A stretch of 32,924 nt of DNA from Martinezella calliandrae (GTDB lineage Bacteria > Pseudomonadota > Alphaproteobacteria > Rhizobiales > Rhizobiaceae), in assembly GCF_030272695.1 (NCBI RefSeq), contig NZ_JARFYN010000070.1, positions 1-32,924 of the forward strand. The letters run 5' to 3'. The notes beneath the pieces were generated by a model. It had not been told where the DNA came from and ran no database searches. It was given only the letters and a program-made list of their open reading frames with translations. A program made the position numbers and the translations under genes. This document shows, piece by piece, positions 32,811-32,924 of the stretch. Each line of letters begins with the position of its first letter. Positions within the stretch are counted from its first letter, which is position 1.

Positions 32811-32924
32811 ATGAAGATTCTCGTGCCCGTGAAGCGGGTTGTTGATTACAACGTCAAGATACGCGTGAAGCCGGATGGGTCGGGCGTCGAGCTTGCGAAC
32901 GTCAAGATGTCGATGAACCCGTTC
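32811..32924 (+). CDS. etfB: Electron transfer flavoprotein beta subunit, start only (cut by window edge)
   Basis: The first 38 residues begin MKILVPVKRVVDYNVKIRVK, the invariant EtfB N-terminus, with GAAGGAAGG before the ATG. It accepts electrons from the acyl-CoA dehydrogenase upstream and, with EtfA, passes them to the quinone pool. The rest lies outside the window. Confidence 0.95.
   Translation, partial: MKILVPVKRVVDYNVKIRVKPDGSGVELANVKMSMNPF

Noticed and set aside
1..32924. tRNA or rRNA genes, CRISPR arrays, intact insertion sequences
   Set aside because: None seen: no regular repeat-spacer pattern, no cloverleaf or rRNA sequence recognised, and the only transposase trace is the broken fragment near 14 kb.

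Overview
The window looks like the chromosome or a large replicon of a Rhizobium-type alphaproteobacterium (Rhizobiaceae). The evidence is a divergent dctA / dctBD dicarboxylate locus with sigma54 promoter and DctD-type sites, a 48-residue DUF1127 protein, a rhizobial anti-Shine-Dalgarno small RNA, and high-GC codon use. All calls come from reading the sequence; no database search was possible.

Left part (1-12.7 kb), mostly core or common rhizobial genes: partial dctA (minus), its sigma54 promoter and two DctD-like boxes, then dctB-dctD (plus). Next come an EmrA/EmrB-type efflux pair (plus), a convergent OafA-type membrane acyltransferase with SGNH domain (minus), and an unrecognised fold-type-I PLP enzyme (minus). 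A roughly 160-nt RNA follows on the minus strand with four hairpins that each present a CCUCC-type loop (NfeR1/alpha-r14-like). A DUF1127 gene lies directly upstream of it on the same strand, and an FUSC-type membrane protein is on plus.

Middle (12.6-14.65 kb), a scarred accessory strip: a small XRE regulator, a divergent hypothetical protein whose C-terminus runs into a broken transposase remnant, and about 560 bp without a convincing gene.

Right part (14.65-32.9 kb), a catabolic cluster. A TetR regulator (minus) faces an operon-like run of plus-strand genes. These encode a two-subunit molybdoenzyme of the pyrogallol-phloroglucinol transhydroxylase / resorcinol hydroxylase type (large subunit with an extra N-terminal SCP2-like domain), a CoA ligase, two small overlapping VOC proteins, a fumarylacetoacetate-hydrolase-family enzyme and a FadL-type outer-membrane channel. 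They are followed by a two-domain extradiol dioxygenase, a glutathione S-transferase, thiolase, 3-hydroxyacyl-CoA dehydrogenase/enoyl-CoA hydratase, acyl-CoA dehydrogenase, a stump of an acyl-CoA synthetase gene, and the start of etfB. Read together, they suggest uptake of a hydrophobic phenolic compound, Mo-dependent hydroxylation or hydroxyl transfer on the ring, extradiol cleavage, hydrolysis/isomerisation of the product, and beta-oxidation of an acyl chain feeding electrons to ETF. The substrate is not known from the sequence.

The strongest candidates for something undescribed are (a) the SCP2-fused transhydroxylase with a cysteine-poor iron-sulfur subunit inside an extradiol/beta-oxidation cluster, and (b) the DUF1127 plus four-loop anti-SD RNA module.
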